This document shows, in pieces, positions 17,251-25,024 of a stretch of 64,000 nt of DNA; the first letter of the stretch is position 1; each line of letters begins with the position of its first letter. The stretch comes from Microbacterium sp. EST19A. Lineage in GTDB: Bacteria; Actinomycetota; Actinomycetes; Actinomycetales; Microbacteriaceae. The translations under genes and the position numbers were made by a program. Below the pieces are notes generated by a model that had not been told where the DNA came from, did not search any database, and saw nothing but the letters and a program-made list of their open reading frames with translations. Where the stretch lies: NCBI RefSeq assembly GCF_019969685.1, contig NZ_JAHXYZ010000003.1, positions 62,001 to 126,000 on the forward strand. The letters run 5' to 3'.

Positions 17251-17273
17251 GGGTCGCTGAGCCTGTCGAAGCG
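17251..17273 (+). repeat. Dispersed intergenic repeat copy (GGTCGCTGAGCCTGTCGAAG type)
   Basis: The intergenic stretch after rluD contains GGGTCGCTGAGCCTGTCGAA followed by GCG. From memory, short elements of the form CTTCGACAGGCTCAGCGACC recur between genes in Microbacterium and related actinobacteria. Only one copy lies in this window, so the assignment rests on general knowledge. Such units commonly occur as part of hairpins near gene ends. Confidence 0.5.
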
Positions 17274-17306
17274 CGCGATGTCGTTGGCGTGGACCACACT
17301 GGGCGC

Positions 17307-17906
17307 ATGAGCATCGAGGTGCGTCCGGCCACCGAGTTCGACGACGTCGCGACGCTGGTGGGTCCGAAGAAGCCGACGTCGAACGTCTGCTTCTGCCTGA
17401 GCTATCGCATCGGCAGCAAGGAGAACGTGGCGCTGAAGGGTCCGGAGCGGGCCGATCGTGTGCGCGAGCTGTGCCACCAGGATCCGCCGCCGGGCGTGAT
17501 CGCGTACCTCGACGGCGAGCCGGTCGGCTGGGCGGCGCTGCATCCCCGCAGCGAGACGAGCTTCGCCCGGAACCGGCTCATTCCGCACGTCGACGACCTC
17601 GACGTGTGGTCGCTCTGGTGCCTTCGCGTGCGGCCGGGGCATCGCAAGCAGGGGATCTCGCACGCGTTGATCGACGGAGCCGTCGCCTATGCGAGGAAAC
17701 GTGGTGCGCCCGCGGTCGAGGCGTACCCGGTCGACAACGGAGGGAAGCAGGTGAACCTGACGATGGCGTATGTCGGCACCAGGGGTCTCTTCGAGAGCGC
17801 GGGTTTCACGAAAGCGGCAGACACCGGGTCTGTGTTGGACGGATTCCCGCGAGTGCTGATGAGACTCGATCTGAGAAAGCCGAAGAAGTCGTCGAAGAAA
17901 ACGTGA
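17307..17906 (+). CDS. GNAT family N-acetyltransferase
   Basis: Acetyl-CoA-dependent acyltransferase of unknown substrate. The ATG at 17307 gives 199 residues (MSIEVRPATEFDDVATL); a GTG six codons upstream is possible. The acetyl-CoA pyrophosphate loop is RPGHRKQGISHALI (about 112-125). The N-terminal half has conserved Cys residues (SNVCFCLSYR). The last bases, including the TGA stop, overlap the -35-like element of the downstream ECF sigma gene. Confidence 0.85.
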   Translation: MSIEVRPATEFDDVATLVGPKKPTSNVCFCLSYRIGSKENVALKGPERADRVRELCHQDPPPGVIAYLDGEPVGWAALHPRSETSFARNRLIPHVDDLDVWSLWCLRVRPGHRKQGISHALIDGAVAYARKRGAPAVEAYPVDNGGKQVNLTMAYVGTRGLFESAGFTKAADTGSVLDGFPRVLMRLDLRKPKKSSKKT

Positions 17907-17933
17907 ACCCTCTGAGGGCGTACGGACAATACA
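17904..17933 (+). promoter_or_regulatory. Putative autoregulated promoter of the first ECF sigma gene
   Basis: TGAACC (17904-17909), a 17-base spacer and CAATACA (17927-17933) precede the GTG by 4 bases. The same elements with the same spacer and the same distance to the start occur before the paralogous sigma gene at 19657-19686. AACC at -35 is typical of ECF sigma promoters. No ribosome site precedes the GTG, so the transcript is probably leaderless. Autoregulation is inferred. Confidence 0.6.
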
Positions 17934-17937
17934 CAGC

Positions 17938-18540
17938 GTGAGCACAGACAGCGAGATCATCCAACGGTCTCTGGACCAACCATCAGCCTTCGCCCAGCTG
18001 TTCGATCGACATGCGCGCGTGGTGAACTCCTTCGCGACGTATCGGGTCGGCCGGCACACGGCGGAAGACGTCCTCAGCGAGACGTTCCTCGTGGCCTTCC
18101 GCCGACGAGCGGACTACGACACCGGCGTCGAGTCGGCCGTCCCGTGGCTGCTCGGCATCGCCTCACGACTGATCCGCCGACATCGCGCGGTGGAGGCGAA
18201 GCACTGGCGTTCGTTCGCGGCGGTGGTCTCAGGGGAGGAGCACTCCTCCGAGGGCGGGCTCGACGATGCCATGACCAGGCTCGACGCGGAGCGCGAGGTC
18301 GAAGGGCTGCGGGGGCGCATCGCCGCCCTCGCGCCGAAGGATCGCGAGACTCTCCTGCTCTACGCCTGGCAGGGGCTGACATACGAGGAGGTGGCCGCAG
18401 CGCTCGGGGTCCCGGTCGGAACGGTCCGTTCGCGGTTGAACCGCGTGCGGAAGCGCTTGGATCCGGTTCGCCGGGCACAGGCACGGGTGAAGACACAGAC
18501 ACAGACACACGCCGACGGCGCAGCAGGGAGAGTCCGATGA
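17938..18540 (+). CDS. ECF RNA polymerase sigma factor (copy 1)
   Basis: Sigma-70 family extracytoplasmic-function sigma factor. The 200-residue product contains region 2 (FAQLFDRHARVV, AEDVLSETFLVAFRRR) and region 4 with a helix-turn-helix (TYEEVAAALGVPVGTVRSRL). It starts with a GTG lacking a ribosome site and shares its first residues (STDSEIIQRSL) with copy 2. The C-terminal tail has a TQTQT stretch from a short ACAGAC tandem repeat. The stop overlaps the start of the downstream membrane protein (ATGA), which is likely its regulator. The signal sensed is unknown. Confidence 0.93.
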   Translation: MSTDSEIIQRSLDQPSAFAQLFDRHARVVNSFATYRVGRHTAEDVLSETFLVAFRRRADYDTGVESAVPWLLGIASRLIRRHRAVEAKHWRSFAAVVSGEEHSSEGGLDDAMTRLDAEREVEGLRGRIAALAPKDRETLLLYAWQGLTYEEVAAALGVPVGTVRSRLNRVRKRLDPVRRAQARVKTQTQTHADGAAGRVR

Positions 18541-19649
18541 ACGTTTTCGAGAAAGTACAGCAGACGCGTCCGGAGATCGACGGAGCCGACGAGAACATCT
18601 CGGCGGCGCGTGCTCGACTCCTGACCGAGATCCACGCCGAGAAGCAGCCGGCGCGATCGCGTGCCGCACGACGCCCGTGGATCATCACGGCCGGGCTGGT
18701 GGGCGCTGCGGCGGCGGTGACGGCCGGAGTGCTCGTCGTGGGCAACCTGACCGCACCGACGACCGGTGGCGTCGAAGCGATTCCCACCGTCGTGCCGGAG
18801 CCGTCGGTGGAGCCGACCCCGGAGCCGACGGTGGAGCCGTTGACGGCTTCGGGTGCGTTCAGCGCGGCAGGGGCATCGGCGAGCAGCTTCGCCGGGCTGA
18901 CCGTCGCACCGGGACAGTATCTGAGGGTCCACACCGACTCCGAACAGATGGTGTACCAGCACCCGGACACAGGGGTAGGAGAGTTCCAGACTGATCGATC
19001 GACCGCCGCCAACGCCTGGATGGATGCGGTCTCCTGGGACAACTATGTCCCCGCGGACACGTCGTCGGACTGGTATTCCGTGGGCGGGCCTATCGAGATC
19101 CGGGAGGAGTTCGGTCCTGACGCCGCCGCGCTCGCGGCGCAACATGTGCAGGCGATCGGTGGGCCGAGTGGACCGAGTCTGTTCGCAGGCGGGATCCCGC
19201 CCTGGGAGACTTCGAGCGGGTTCTCGATGCATGCCTTCTGGCAGGACATGCCTCGTGACCCAGCCCAGTTGATCGCGTGGATCAGGCAGAATCAAGGACC
19301 CGTGACGGGTGACCAGGACTACAAGGTGGGATGGGTGCTCGTGAACCTGCTCGCGGCGAACGTCGGGGCACCCGATGTTCGATCGGCGATGTACGGTGCG
19401 CTGAGCATGCTCGGCGGATCGGAGATCATCGATACCCAGGGAAACATCGTCACCCTGAGCTTCTCCGCTGCCGAGCAGGCGCTGTCCGGTGCCGATGGCA
19501 TCCGTCGTCGAACCGTGACCATCGACATCTCGTCGGGGCTCGTTCTCGAGAAGACGGTGACGCTCGATGTCGCGTCGCCCTTGATCCCGGCAACCCTTGC
19601 GGATGAGCGGTACACCTACACCGTGAGCGTCGTCGACTCGCTGCCGTGA
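18537..19649 (+). CDS. Membrane-anchored partner of ECF sigma copy 1 (putative anti-sigma)
   Basis: Not a recognised named family; it resembles CU044_5270-type proteins found downstream of actinobacterial sigma factors. The 370-residue product has a short cytoplasmic N-terminus (MNVFEKVQQTRPEIDGADEN, 1-42), one membrane helix (about 45-68), a Pro/Glu/Thr-rich linker (about 78-103) and a large extracytoplasmic domain. No HxxxCxxC zinc anti-sigma motif is present. The N-terminus, helix and C-terminal end (YTVSVVDSLP) match the paralogue at 20271. Coupling to the sigma gene suggests it inhibits or anchors that sigma; this is inference. Confidence 0.8.
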   Translation: MNVFEKVQQTRPEIDGADENISAARARLLTEIHAEKQPARSRAARRPWIITAGLVGAAAAVTAGVLVVGNLTAPTTGGVEAIPTVVPEPSVEPTPEPTVEPLTASGAFSAAGASASSFAGLTVAPGQYLRVHTDSEQMVYQHPDTGVGEFQTDRSTAANAWMDAVSWDNYVPADTSSDWYSVGGPIEIREEFGPDAAALAAQHVQAIGGPSGPSLFAGGIPPWETSSGFSMHAFWQDMPRDPAQLIAWIRQNQGPVTGDQDYKVGWVLVNLLAANVGAPDVRSAMYGALSMLGGSEIIDTQGNIVTLSFSAAEQALSGADGIRRRTVTIDISSGLVLEKTVTLDVASPLIPATLADERYTYTVSVVDSLP

Positions 19650-19656
19650 CGAATAT

Positions 19657-19686
19657 TGAACCGTCTGCGCTCTCCGGGGCAATACA
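19657..19686 (+). promoter_or_regulatory. Putative autoregulated promoter of the second ECF sigma gene
   Basis: TGAACC (19657-19662), a 17-base spacer and CAATACA (19680-19686) lie 4 bases before the GTG, matching the copy-1 promoter in both sequence and spacing, while the spacer itself has diverged. That pattern is good evidence that these hexamers are the conserved functional elements. Likely leaderless. Confidence 0.6.
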
Positions 19687-19690
19687 TAGT

Positions 19691-20296
19691 GTGAGCACAG
19701 ACAGCGAGATCATTCAGCGGTCGCTCGGGCAACCCCGAGCCTTCGCCGAACTGTTCGATCGGCACGCCAGGACGGTGGGCGGCTACGCGGCCCGCCGTCT
19801 CGGCCCCGATGCGGGCGAGGACATCCTCAGTGAGACGTTCCTGGTCGCGTTCGCACGACGGAAGTCGTTCGACACGTCCTGGGACTCGGCGCTTCCCTGG
19901 TTGTACGGGATAGCCTCCCGGCTGATCCGGAAGCATCGGGCCCGGGAGGCCAAGCACTTCCGGTCGAGCGTGGAGTCCGCGCAGCGCGAGGAGCACATCT
20001 CCCAGGGAGATCTCGAGACGACGATCGCTCGTCTCGATGCGGAGATCTCCACCCGGGAGCTGGCACCGCGGATCGCGGCCCTGTCGAAGAAGGATCGGGA
20101 GACGCTCCTGCTCTACGCGTGGGGCGATCTGACCTATGAAGAGGTCGCCGTCGCCCTGGGCGTCCCGATCGGGACCGTCCGATCCCGGATGAACCGCGTG
20201 CGGACGCGGTTGGATCCGGCGAGGGCGATCACCAGAGAACGAGTCGTGAACGAGAAGGAAGGAGCGGTCGATGGACGTTTTCGAGCGCGTGCGTGA
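19691..20296 (+). CDS. ECF RNA polymerase sigma factor (copy 2)
   Basis: Paralogue of the sigma factor at 17938. I place the start at the GTG of 19691, not 15 codons earlier, because the GTGAGCACAGACAGCGAGAT start context is identical in both copies. The product is 201 residues with region 2 (FAELFDRHARTV, GEDILSETFLVAFARR) and region 4 (TYEEVAVALGVPIGTVRSRM). Its 3' end overlaps the next gene by 26 bases. The two sigma factors may recognise the same or overlapping promoters because their upstream elements match. Confidence 0.92.
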   Translation: MSTDSEIIQRSLGQPRAFAELFDRHARTVGGYAARRLGPDAGEDILSETFLVAFARRKSFDTSWDSALPWLYGIASRLIRKHRAREAKHFRSSVESAQREEHISQGDLETTIARLDAEISTRELAPRIAALSKKDRETLLLYAWGDLTYEEVAVALGVPIGTVRSRMNRVRTRLDPARAITRERVVNEKEGAVDGRFRARA

Positions 20297-21368
20297 CGTG
20301 AATGCAGGAACGAGCCTGACGGAGGACCGGATCATCGCGGCCCGTCTCCGGCTCCTCCACGGGATCGACGACAGCCGGAGCGCGGAGCGCAAGCGCCTCG
20401 TGAAGCGGCCGATGTTCGTGATCGCCGGAGCGGTGGCCGGAGTGGCTGCGGTGACCGCAGGGGTCGTGGTGGTCAGCCAGCTGACGGCGCCTGCGCCGAG
20501 GGTGGAGGCGATTCCCGCCCCGACCGCCGACCCCCGTGAGCCCGGACAGACGATTCCGAAGCCGGAGCCGACCTCCGGCACGACCATCACGGAGCCGTTC
20601 CCCGGGACGACGCCGCAGGCGGGCCAGTATCTCCACGTGGCGAACACCACCGAGCGCCTGTTGTACCGGGATGGGCGCATCTTCTCCTGGCCGGCTCACG
20701 GCGACTTCCCCCCGATCTCGGGGCTGCTGACCCGCGAGCGGAGTCAGACCTACGTGCCGGCGGATCGATCGGGCGACTGGTACTTCGAGTATGGTCCGAG
20801 CGCCGAACGGGTGCAGTTCTTCCCGGAGGATCAATGGCCGGCAGGTGAGCTCGCATGGGACAACCAGTACCCGGTGAGTTCCGAGGTCACCGGGTACTGG
20901 AACACGGGTGGTCAAGCAGGCGACGGTGACCTGCAGACCGGGTCGACCGCCGGGTACGTGGCCTATCCTCGCGATCCGCAGGCGCTGCTCGATCATCTGC
21001 GCACCCAGGTCGCGGCTTATGCGCAGTCGCCCGAAGCAGTCGAAGACGGTCTCATGGAGGACTTCATCGGGGTTCTCCAGTCGAACATCGCCCCCGCCGA
21101 TATGCGGGCGGCCTTCCTCGGAGCGTTCGAGCTCAGCGGCCTCGCGCAGATCGATGTGACGAATGACGGGAAGACGAGATATCAGGTCCACCGGTCGCTC
21201 TTCGATGCCCGTACCGAAACGATCGTGGTCGACCCGGCGACGGGATGGGTGACCGAGTTCACCCTGCGATACGACCGTACCGACGGGGCCGAGGGCGACA
21301 TGGTGCCGGCGAACATCCCGGACGTCCGGACCACCTACGCGGTCTCGATCGTCAATTCCGTCCCATAG
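20271..21368 (+). CDS. Membrane-anchored partner of ECF sigma copy 2 (putative anti-sigma)
   Basis: Paralogue of the protein at 18537: 365 residues starting MDVFERVRDVNAG, with a cytoplasmic N-terminus (1-42), one membrane helix (about 46-68), a Pro/Thr-rich linker and a long extracytoplasmic domain ending YAVSIVNSVP. The outer domains have diverged more than the N-termini, as expected if they sense different cues while the N-termini bind similar sigma factors. AAGGAAGGAG precedes the ATG, so this gene, unlike the sigma gene, has a standard ribosome site. No zinc-binding motif is seen. Confidence 0.8.
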   Translation: MDVFERVRDVNAGTSLTEDRIIAARLRLLHGIDDSRSAERKRLVKRPMFVIAGAVAGVAAVTAGVVVVSQLTAPAPRVEAIPAPTADPREPGQTIPKPEPTSGTTITEPFPGTTPQAGQYLHVANTTERLLYRDGRIFSWPAHGDFPPISGLLTRERSQTYVPADRSGDWYFEYGPSAERVQFFPEDQWPAGELAWDNQYPVSSEVTGYWNTGGQAGDGDLQTGSTAGYVAYPRDPQALLDHLRTQVAAYAQSPEAVEDGLMEDFIGVLQSNIAPADMRAAFLGAFELSGLAQIDVTNDGKTRYQVHRSLFDARTETIVVDPATGWVTEFTLRYDRTDGAEGDMVPANIPDVRTTYAVSIVNSVP

Positions 21369-21381
21369 CCCGGAGGGGGCC

Positions 21382-21419
21382 GCGGAGCCCCGACACCGAT
21401 CTCGGTGTCGGGGCTCCGC
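21382..21419 (+). terminator. Strong hairpin terminator between sigma module and dnaE
   Basis: A perfect 17-bp stem, GCGGAGCCCCGACACCG and its complement, closes on a 4-base loop 13 bases after the copy-2 partner gene. There is no U-run, which is common for actinobacterial terminators. It insulates dnaE from the sigma module. Confidence 0.75.
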
Positions 21420-21421
21420 CG

Positions 21422-21427
21422 TAGACT
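21422..21427 (+). promoter_or_regulatory. Putative -10 of dnaE (leaderless)
   Basis: TAGACT lies 7 bases before the dnaE ATG, directly after the terminator hairpin. The predicted transcription start coincides with or adjoins the start codon. No clear -35 because that position is inside the hairpin. Confidence 0.5.
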
Positions 21428-21434
21428 CGAAGGC

Positions 21435-24400
21435 ATGGCATCCGACTCCTTCGCCCACCTCCATGTGCACAGCGAATACTCGATGCTCGACGGTGCGGCG
21501 AAGATCGCGGCGATGACCCAGGCGGCCGCCGATTACGGCATGCCGGCCATCGCGGTGACCGATCACGGCAACACCTTCGCCGCCTTCGAGTTCTACAAAG
21601 CGGCGAACGCGGCGGGCGTGAAACCCATCATCGGGCTCGAGGCCTACGTCACCCCGGGAACGCACCGCAGCGACAAGTCGCGCGTGCAGTGGGGCTCGCC
21701 CGACCAGAAGAGCGACGACGTCTCCGGCTCGGGCGCGTACACCCACATGACGATGTGGAGCGAGACCACTGAGGGCATGCACAACCTCTTCCGGCTCAGT
21801 TCCCGGTCGAGCATGGAGGGCTACTACTTCAAGCCGCGCATGGACCGCGAGCTGCTCCAGACCTACTCCAAGGGCCTGATCGCGACGACAGGGTGTCCCT
21901 CGGGCGAGATCCAGACCCGCCTGCGCCTCGGCCAGTACGACGCGGCGCGCGCGGCGGCCGCGGAATTCCAGGATCTGTTCGGCAAGGAGAATTACTTCGC
22001 CGAGATCATGGACCACGGGCTCTCCATCGAGCGTCGCGTGATGACCGACCTGCTGCGACTGGCGAAGGATCTGAACATCCCGCTGGTCGGCACCAACGAC
22101 TCGCACTACACGCACCAGCACGAGGCCGACGCGCACGAGGCGCTGCTCTGCGTGCAGTCCGGCTCGACGCTCGACGACCCCAACCGGTTCAAGTTCGACG
22201 GCGACGGCTACTACATCAAGACCGCCGCCGAGATGCGCCAGCTCTTCCGCGACAACCCCGAGGCGTGCGACAACACGCTGCTGATCGCGGAGCGCTGCGA
22301 GGTCGAGTTCAACACGGCCGCGAACTACATGCCGCGGTTCCCCGTTCCCGACGGCGAGACCGAGGACAGCTGGCTCATCAAAGAGGTCGAGGTCGGCCTG
22401 CAATACCGCTACCCGAACGGCATCCCAGACAAGGTGCGCAAGCAGGCCGAGTACGAGACCGGCATCATCCTGCAGATGGGCTTCCCCGGCTACTTCCTCG
22501 TCGTCGCCGACTTCATCAACTGGGCGAAGGACAACGGTATCCGCGTCGGTCCCGGCCGTGGTTCCGGCGCCGGTTCCATGGTCGCCTACGCCATGCGGAT
22601 CACCGACCTCGACCCGCTCGAGCACGGCCTCATCTTCGAGCGCTTCCTCAACCCGGACCGTGTCTCGATGCCCGACTTCGACGTCGACTTCGATGACCGT
22701 CGTCGTGGCGAGGTCATCGAGTACGTGACCCAGAAGTACGGCTCCGAGCGCGTCGCGCAGATCGTCACGTACGGCACCATCAAGTCCAAGCAGGCCCTCA
22801 AGGATGCCGGACGCGTGCTCGGATTCCCGTTCAGCATGGGGGAGCGCCTGACCAAGGCGATGCCGCCGCCCGTCATGGGCAAGGACATGCCGCTCGACGG
22901 CATGTTCGACTCGTCCCACCAGCGCTACAAAGAGGCGAGCGAGTTCCGTGCGCTCATCGAGACCGATCCCGAGGCGAAGACGGTCTTCGACCGCGCGCTC
23001 GGGCTCGAGGGACTGAAGCGCCAGTGGGGCGTCCACGCGGCCGGCGTCATCATGTCGTCCGAGCCGCTGCTCGACATCATCCCGATCATGCGCCGCGAGC
23101 AGGACGGCCAGATCGTCACGCAGTTCGACTACCCGTCGTGCGAGTCCCTCGGGCTGATCAAGATGGACTTCCTGGGGCTGCGCAACCTCACGATCATCTC
23201 GGATGCTCTCGACAACATCCGCATGAACCGGGGCGAGGAGCTCGACCTGGAGCACCTCCCGCTCGACGACCGCGGGGCCTACGACCTGCTGGGGCGCGGC
23301 GAGTCCCTCGGCGTCTTCCAGCTCGACGGCGGGCCGATGCGCTCGCTCATGCGTCTCATGAAGCCCGACAACTTCGGCGACATCTCGGCTCTCATCGCGC
23401 TGTACCGTCCAGGGCCCATGGGTGCGAACTCCCACACGAACTACGCGCTCCGCAAGAACGGCGCGCAGCCGATCACCCCCATCCACCCGGAGTTCGAGGA
23501 GACGCTCGCCGACATTCTCGACGAGTCCTACGGCCTGATCATCTATCAGGAGCAGGTGATGGCGATCGCGCAGCGCGTGGCCGGATTCTCGCTCGGTCAG
23601 GCCGATATCCTCCGTCGCGCGATGGGCAAGAAGAAGAAGTCCGAGCTGGACAAGCAGTTCGAGGGCTTCCAGGCCGGCATGCACGCCAACGGATACTCCG
23701 ACGGCGCGGTCAACGCGATCTGGGAGATCCTGCTGCCGTTCTCCGACTACGCCTTCAACAAAGCGCACTCCGCGGCGTACGGCGTCGTCTCCTACTGGAC
23801 CGCGTACCTCAAGGCACACTACCCGGCCGAGTACATGGCCGCGCTGCTCACCAGCGTCGGCGACTCCAAAGACAAGATGGCGCTGTACCTGAACGAGTGC
23901 CGTCGCATGGGCATCAAGGTGCTGCCGCCGGATGTCTCCGAGTCGATCAACTACTTCGCGGCCATCGGCGACGACATCCGCTTCGGTCTCGGCGCCGTCC
24001 GCAACGTCGGAAGCAACGTCGTCGACGGCATCGTCAAGGCGAGGAAAGACGCGCGCTTCGACTCTTTCCACCATTTCCTCGACAAGGTGCCGCTGCACGT
24101 CTCGAACAAGCGCACCGTGGAATCCCTGATCAAGGCGGGTGCCTTCGACACGATGGGAGACTCGCGCCGTGCCCTCATGGAGGTGCATGAGGATGCCGTC
24201 GAGGCCGCGGTCGACCGCAAGCGCAACGAGGCTCAGGGCGCCATCGGCTTCGACTTCGACAGCCTCTACGACGGCACCGAAGAGGTGGCGCCGGCCAAGG
24301 TGCCCGCACGCCCGGAGTGGATCAAGAAGGACAAGCTCGCCTTCGAGCGCGAGATGCTCGGACTCTACGTGTCCGACCATCCGCTCGCCGGCCTCGAGGT

Positions 24401-24953
24401 CCCGCTCGCCAAGCACGCGTCGATCTCCATCCACGACCTCAACAATTCCGAGGACATGCAGGACGGCGACCAGGTGACGGTCGCAGGACTCGTGACCAGC
24501 GTGCAGCACCGTGTCGCCAAGGCCAGCGGAAATCCCTACGGTATGATCACCGTCGAGGACTTCAACGGCGAGGTGACCGTGATGTTCATGGGCAAGACGT
24601 ACATCGAGTTCCAGCACATCCTCCAGCAGGACTCGATCCTCGCCGTTCGCGGGCGCGTGTCGCGACGCGATGACGGGCTGAACCTGCACGCGCAGTCCGC
24701 GTTCGCACCCGATGTCGGGTCGTTCGACGCTGCCGGCCCGCTGTCGCTGGTTCTCGCGGAGCAGCGCGCGACCGAGCGCGTGATGAACGAGCTCGCCGAG
24801 ATCCTCCGTCGCCACAACGGCGATACCGAGGTCCTGCTGCGGGTGCACCGCGGCGGCAGCGCGAAGGTCTTCGAGGTGCCGATGCCGGTCAAGGTGTCGG
24901 CAGACCTCTTCGGCGACCTCAAGTCGCTCCTCGGCCCCGCCTGTCTGGGGTGA
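21435..24953 (+). CDS. dnaE: DNA polymerase III alpha subunit DnaE
   Basis: Replicative polymerase catalytic subunit. From the ATG at 21435 the product is 1172 residues, the normal DnaE1 length. Domains in order: PHP (FAHLHVHSEYSMLDGAAKI at 6-24, then DHGNTF), the polymerase core with catalytic Asp motif PDFDVDFDDRR (about 414-424), helix-hairpin-helix regions, and a C-terminal OB fold (QVTVAGLVTSVQHRV). The PHP metal-binding His/Asp residues look intact, so proofreading by the PHP domain is possible, as known for mycobacterial DnaE1. Probably monocistronic. Confidence 0.98.
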   Translation: MASDSFAHLHVHSEYSMLDGAAKIAAMTQAAADYGMPAIAVTDHGNTFAAFEFYKAANAAGVKPIIGLEAYVTPGTHRSDKSRVQWGSPDQKSDDVSGSGAYTHMTMWSETTEGMHNLFRLSSRSSMEGYYFKPRMDRELLQTYSKGLIATTGCPSGEIQTRLRLGQYDAARAAAAEFQDLFGKENYFAEIMDHGLSIERRVMTDLLRLAKDLNIPLVGTNDSHYTHQHEADAHEALLCVQSGSTLDDPNRFKFDGDGYYIKTAAEMRQLFRDNPEACDNTLLIAERCEVEFNTAANYMPRFPVPDGETEDSWLIKEVEVGLQYRYPNGIPDKVRKQAEYETGIILQMGFPGYFLVVADFINWAKDNGIRVGPGRGSGAGSMVAYAMRITDLDPLEHGLIFERFLNPDRVSMPDFDVDFDDRRRGEVIEYVTQKYGSERVAQIVTYGTIKSKQALKDAGRVLGFPFSMGERLTKAMPPPVMGKDMPLDGMFDSSHQRYKEASEFRALIETDPEAKTVFDRALGLEGLKRQWGVHAAGVIMSSEPLLDIIPIMRREQDGQIVTQFDYPSCESLGLIKMDFLGLRNLTIISDALDNIRMNRGEELDLEHLPLDDRGAYDLLGRGESLGVFQLDGGPMRSLMRLMKPDNFGDISALIALYRPGPMGANSHTNYALRKNGAQPITPIHPEFEETLADILDESYGLIIYQEQVMAIAQRVAGFSLGQADILRRAMGKKKKSELDKQFEGFQAGMHANGYSDGAVNAIWEILLPFSDYAFNKAHSAAYGVVSYWTAYLKAHYPAEYMAALLTSVGDSKDKMALYLNECRRMGIKVLPPDVSESINYFAAIGDDIRFGLGAVRNVGSNVVDGIVKARKDARFDSFHHFLDKVPLHVSNKRTVESLIKAGAFDTMGDSRRALMEVHEDAVEAAVDRKRNEAQGAIGFDFDSLYDGTEEVAPAKVPARPEWIKKDKLAFEREMLGLYVSDHPLAGLEVPLAKHASISIHDLNNSEDMQDGDQVTVAGLVTSVQHRVAKASGNPYGMITVEDFNGEVTVMFMGKTYIEFQHILQQDSILAVRGRVSRRDDGLNLHAQSAFAPDVGSFDAAGPLSLVLAEQRATERVMNELAEILRRHNGDTEVLLRVHRGGSAKVFEVPMPVKVSADLFGDLKSLLGPACLG

Positions 24954-24958
24954 GCAGG

Positions 24959-24964
24959 TAGGAT
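24959..24964 (+). promoter_or_regulatory. Putative -10 element after dnaE
   Basis: TAGGAT lies 6 bases after the dnaE stop. The predicted start would give a leader of about 54 bases with the ribosome site GAAAGGAC before the ATG at 25025. A GC-rich imperfect hairpin lies in the leader. Confidence 0.4.
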
Positions 24965-25024
24965 CGTGAGCCGTCGGGGGCTGCACGCCACGCCCCGGTC
25001 GAGCACCGTGACGAAAGGACGACC

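Noticed and set aside
18491..18512. Short ACAGAC tandem repeat near the end of ECF sigma copy 1
   Set aside because: About three units inside the coding sequence, producing TQTQT in a dispensable tail; too short to be a meaningful satellite.
20229..24986. A 1585-codon open frame on the minus strand opposite dnaE
   Set aside because: It mirrors dnaE codons, has Arg/His/Asp/Val-rich repetitive composition and no domain signature; typical antisense shadow in high-GC coding DNA.
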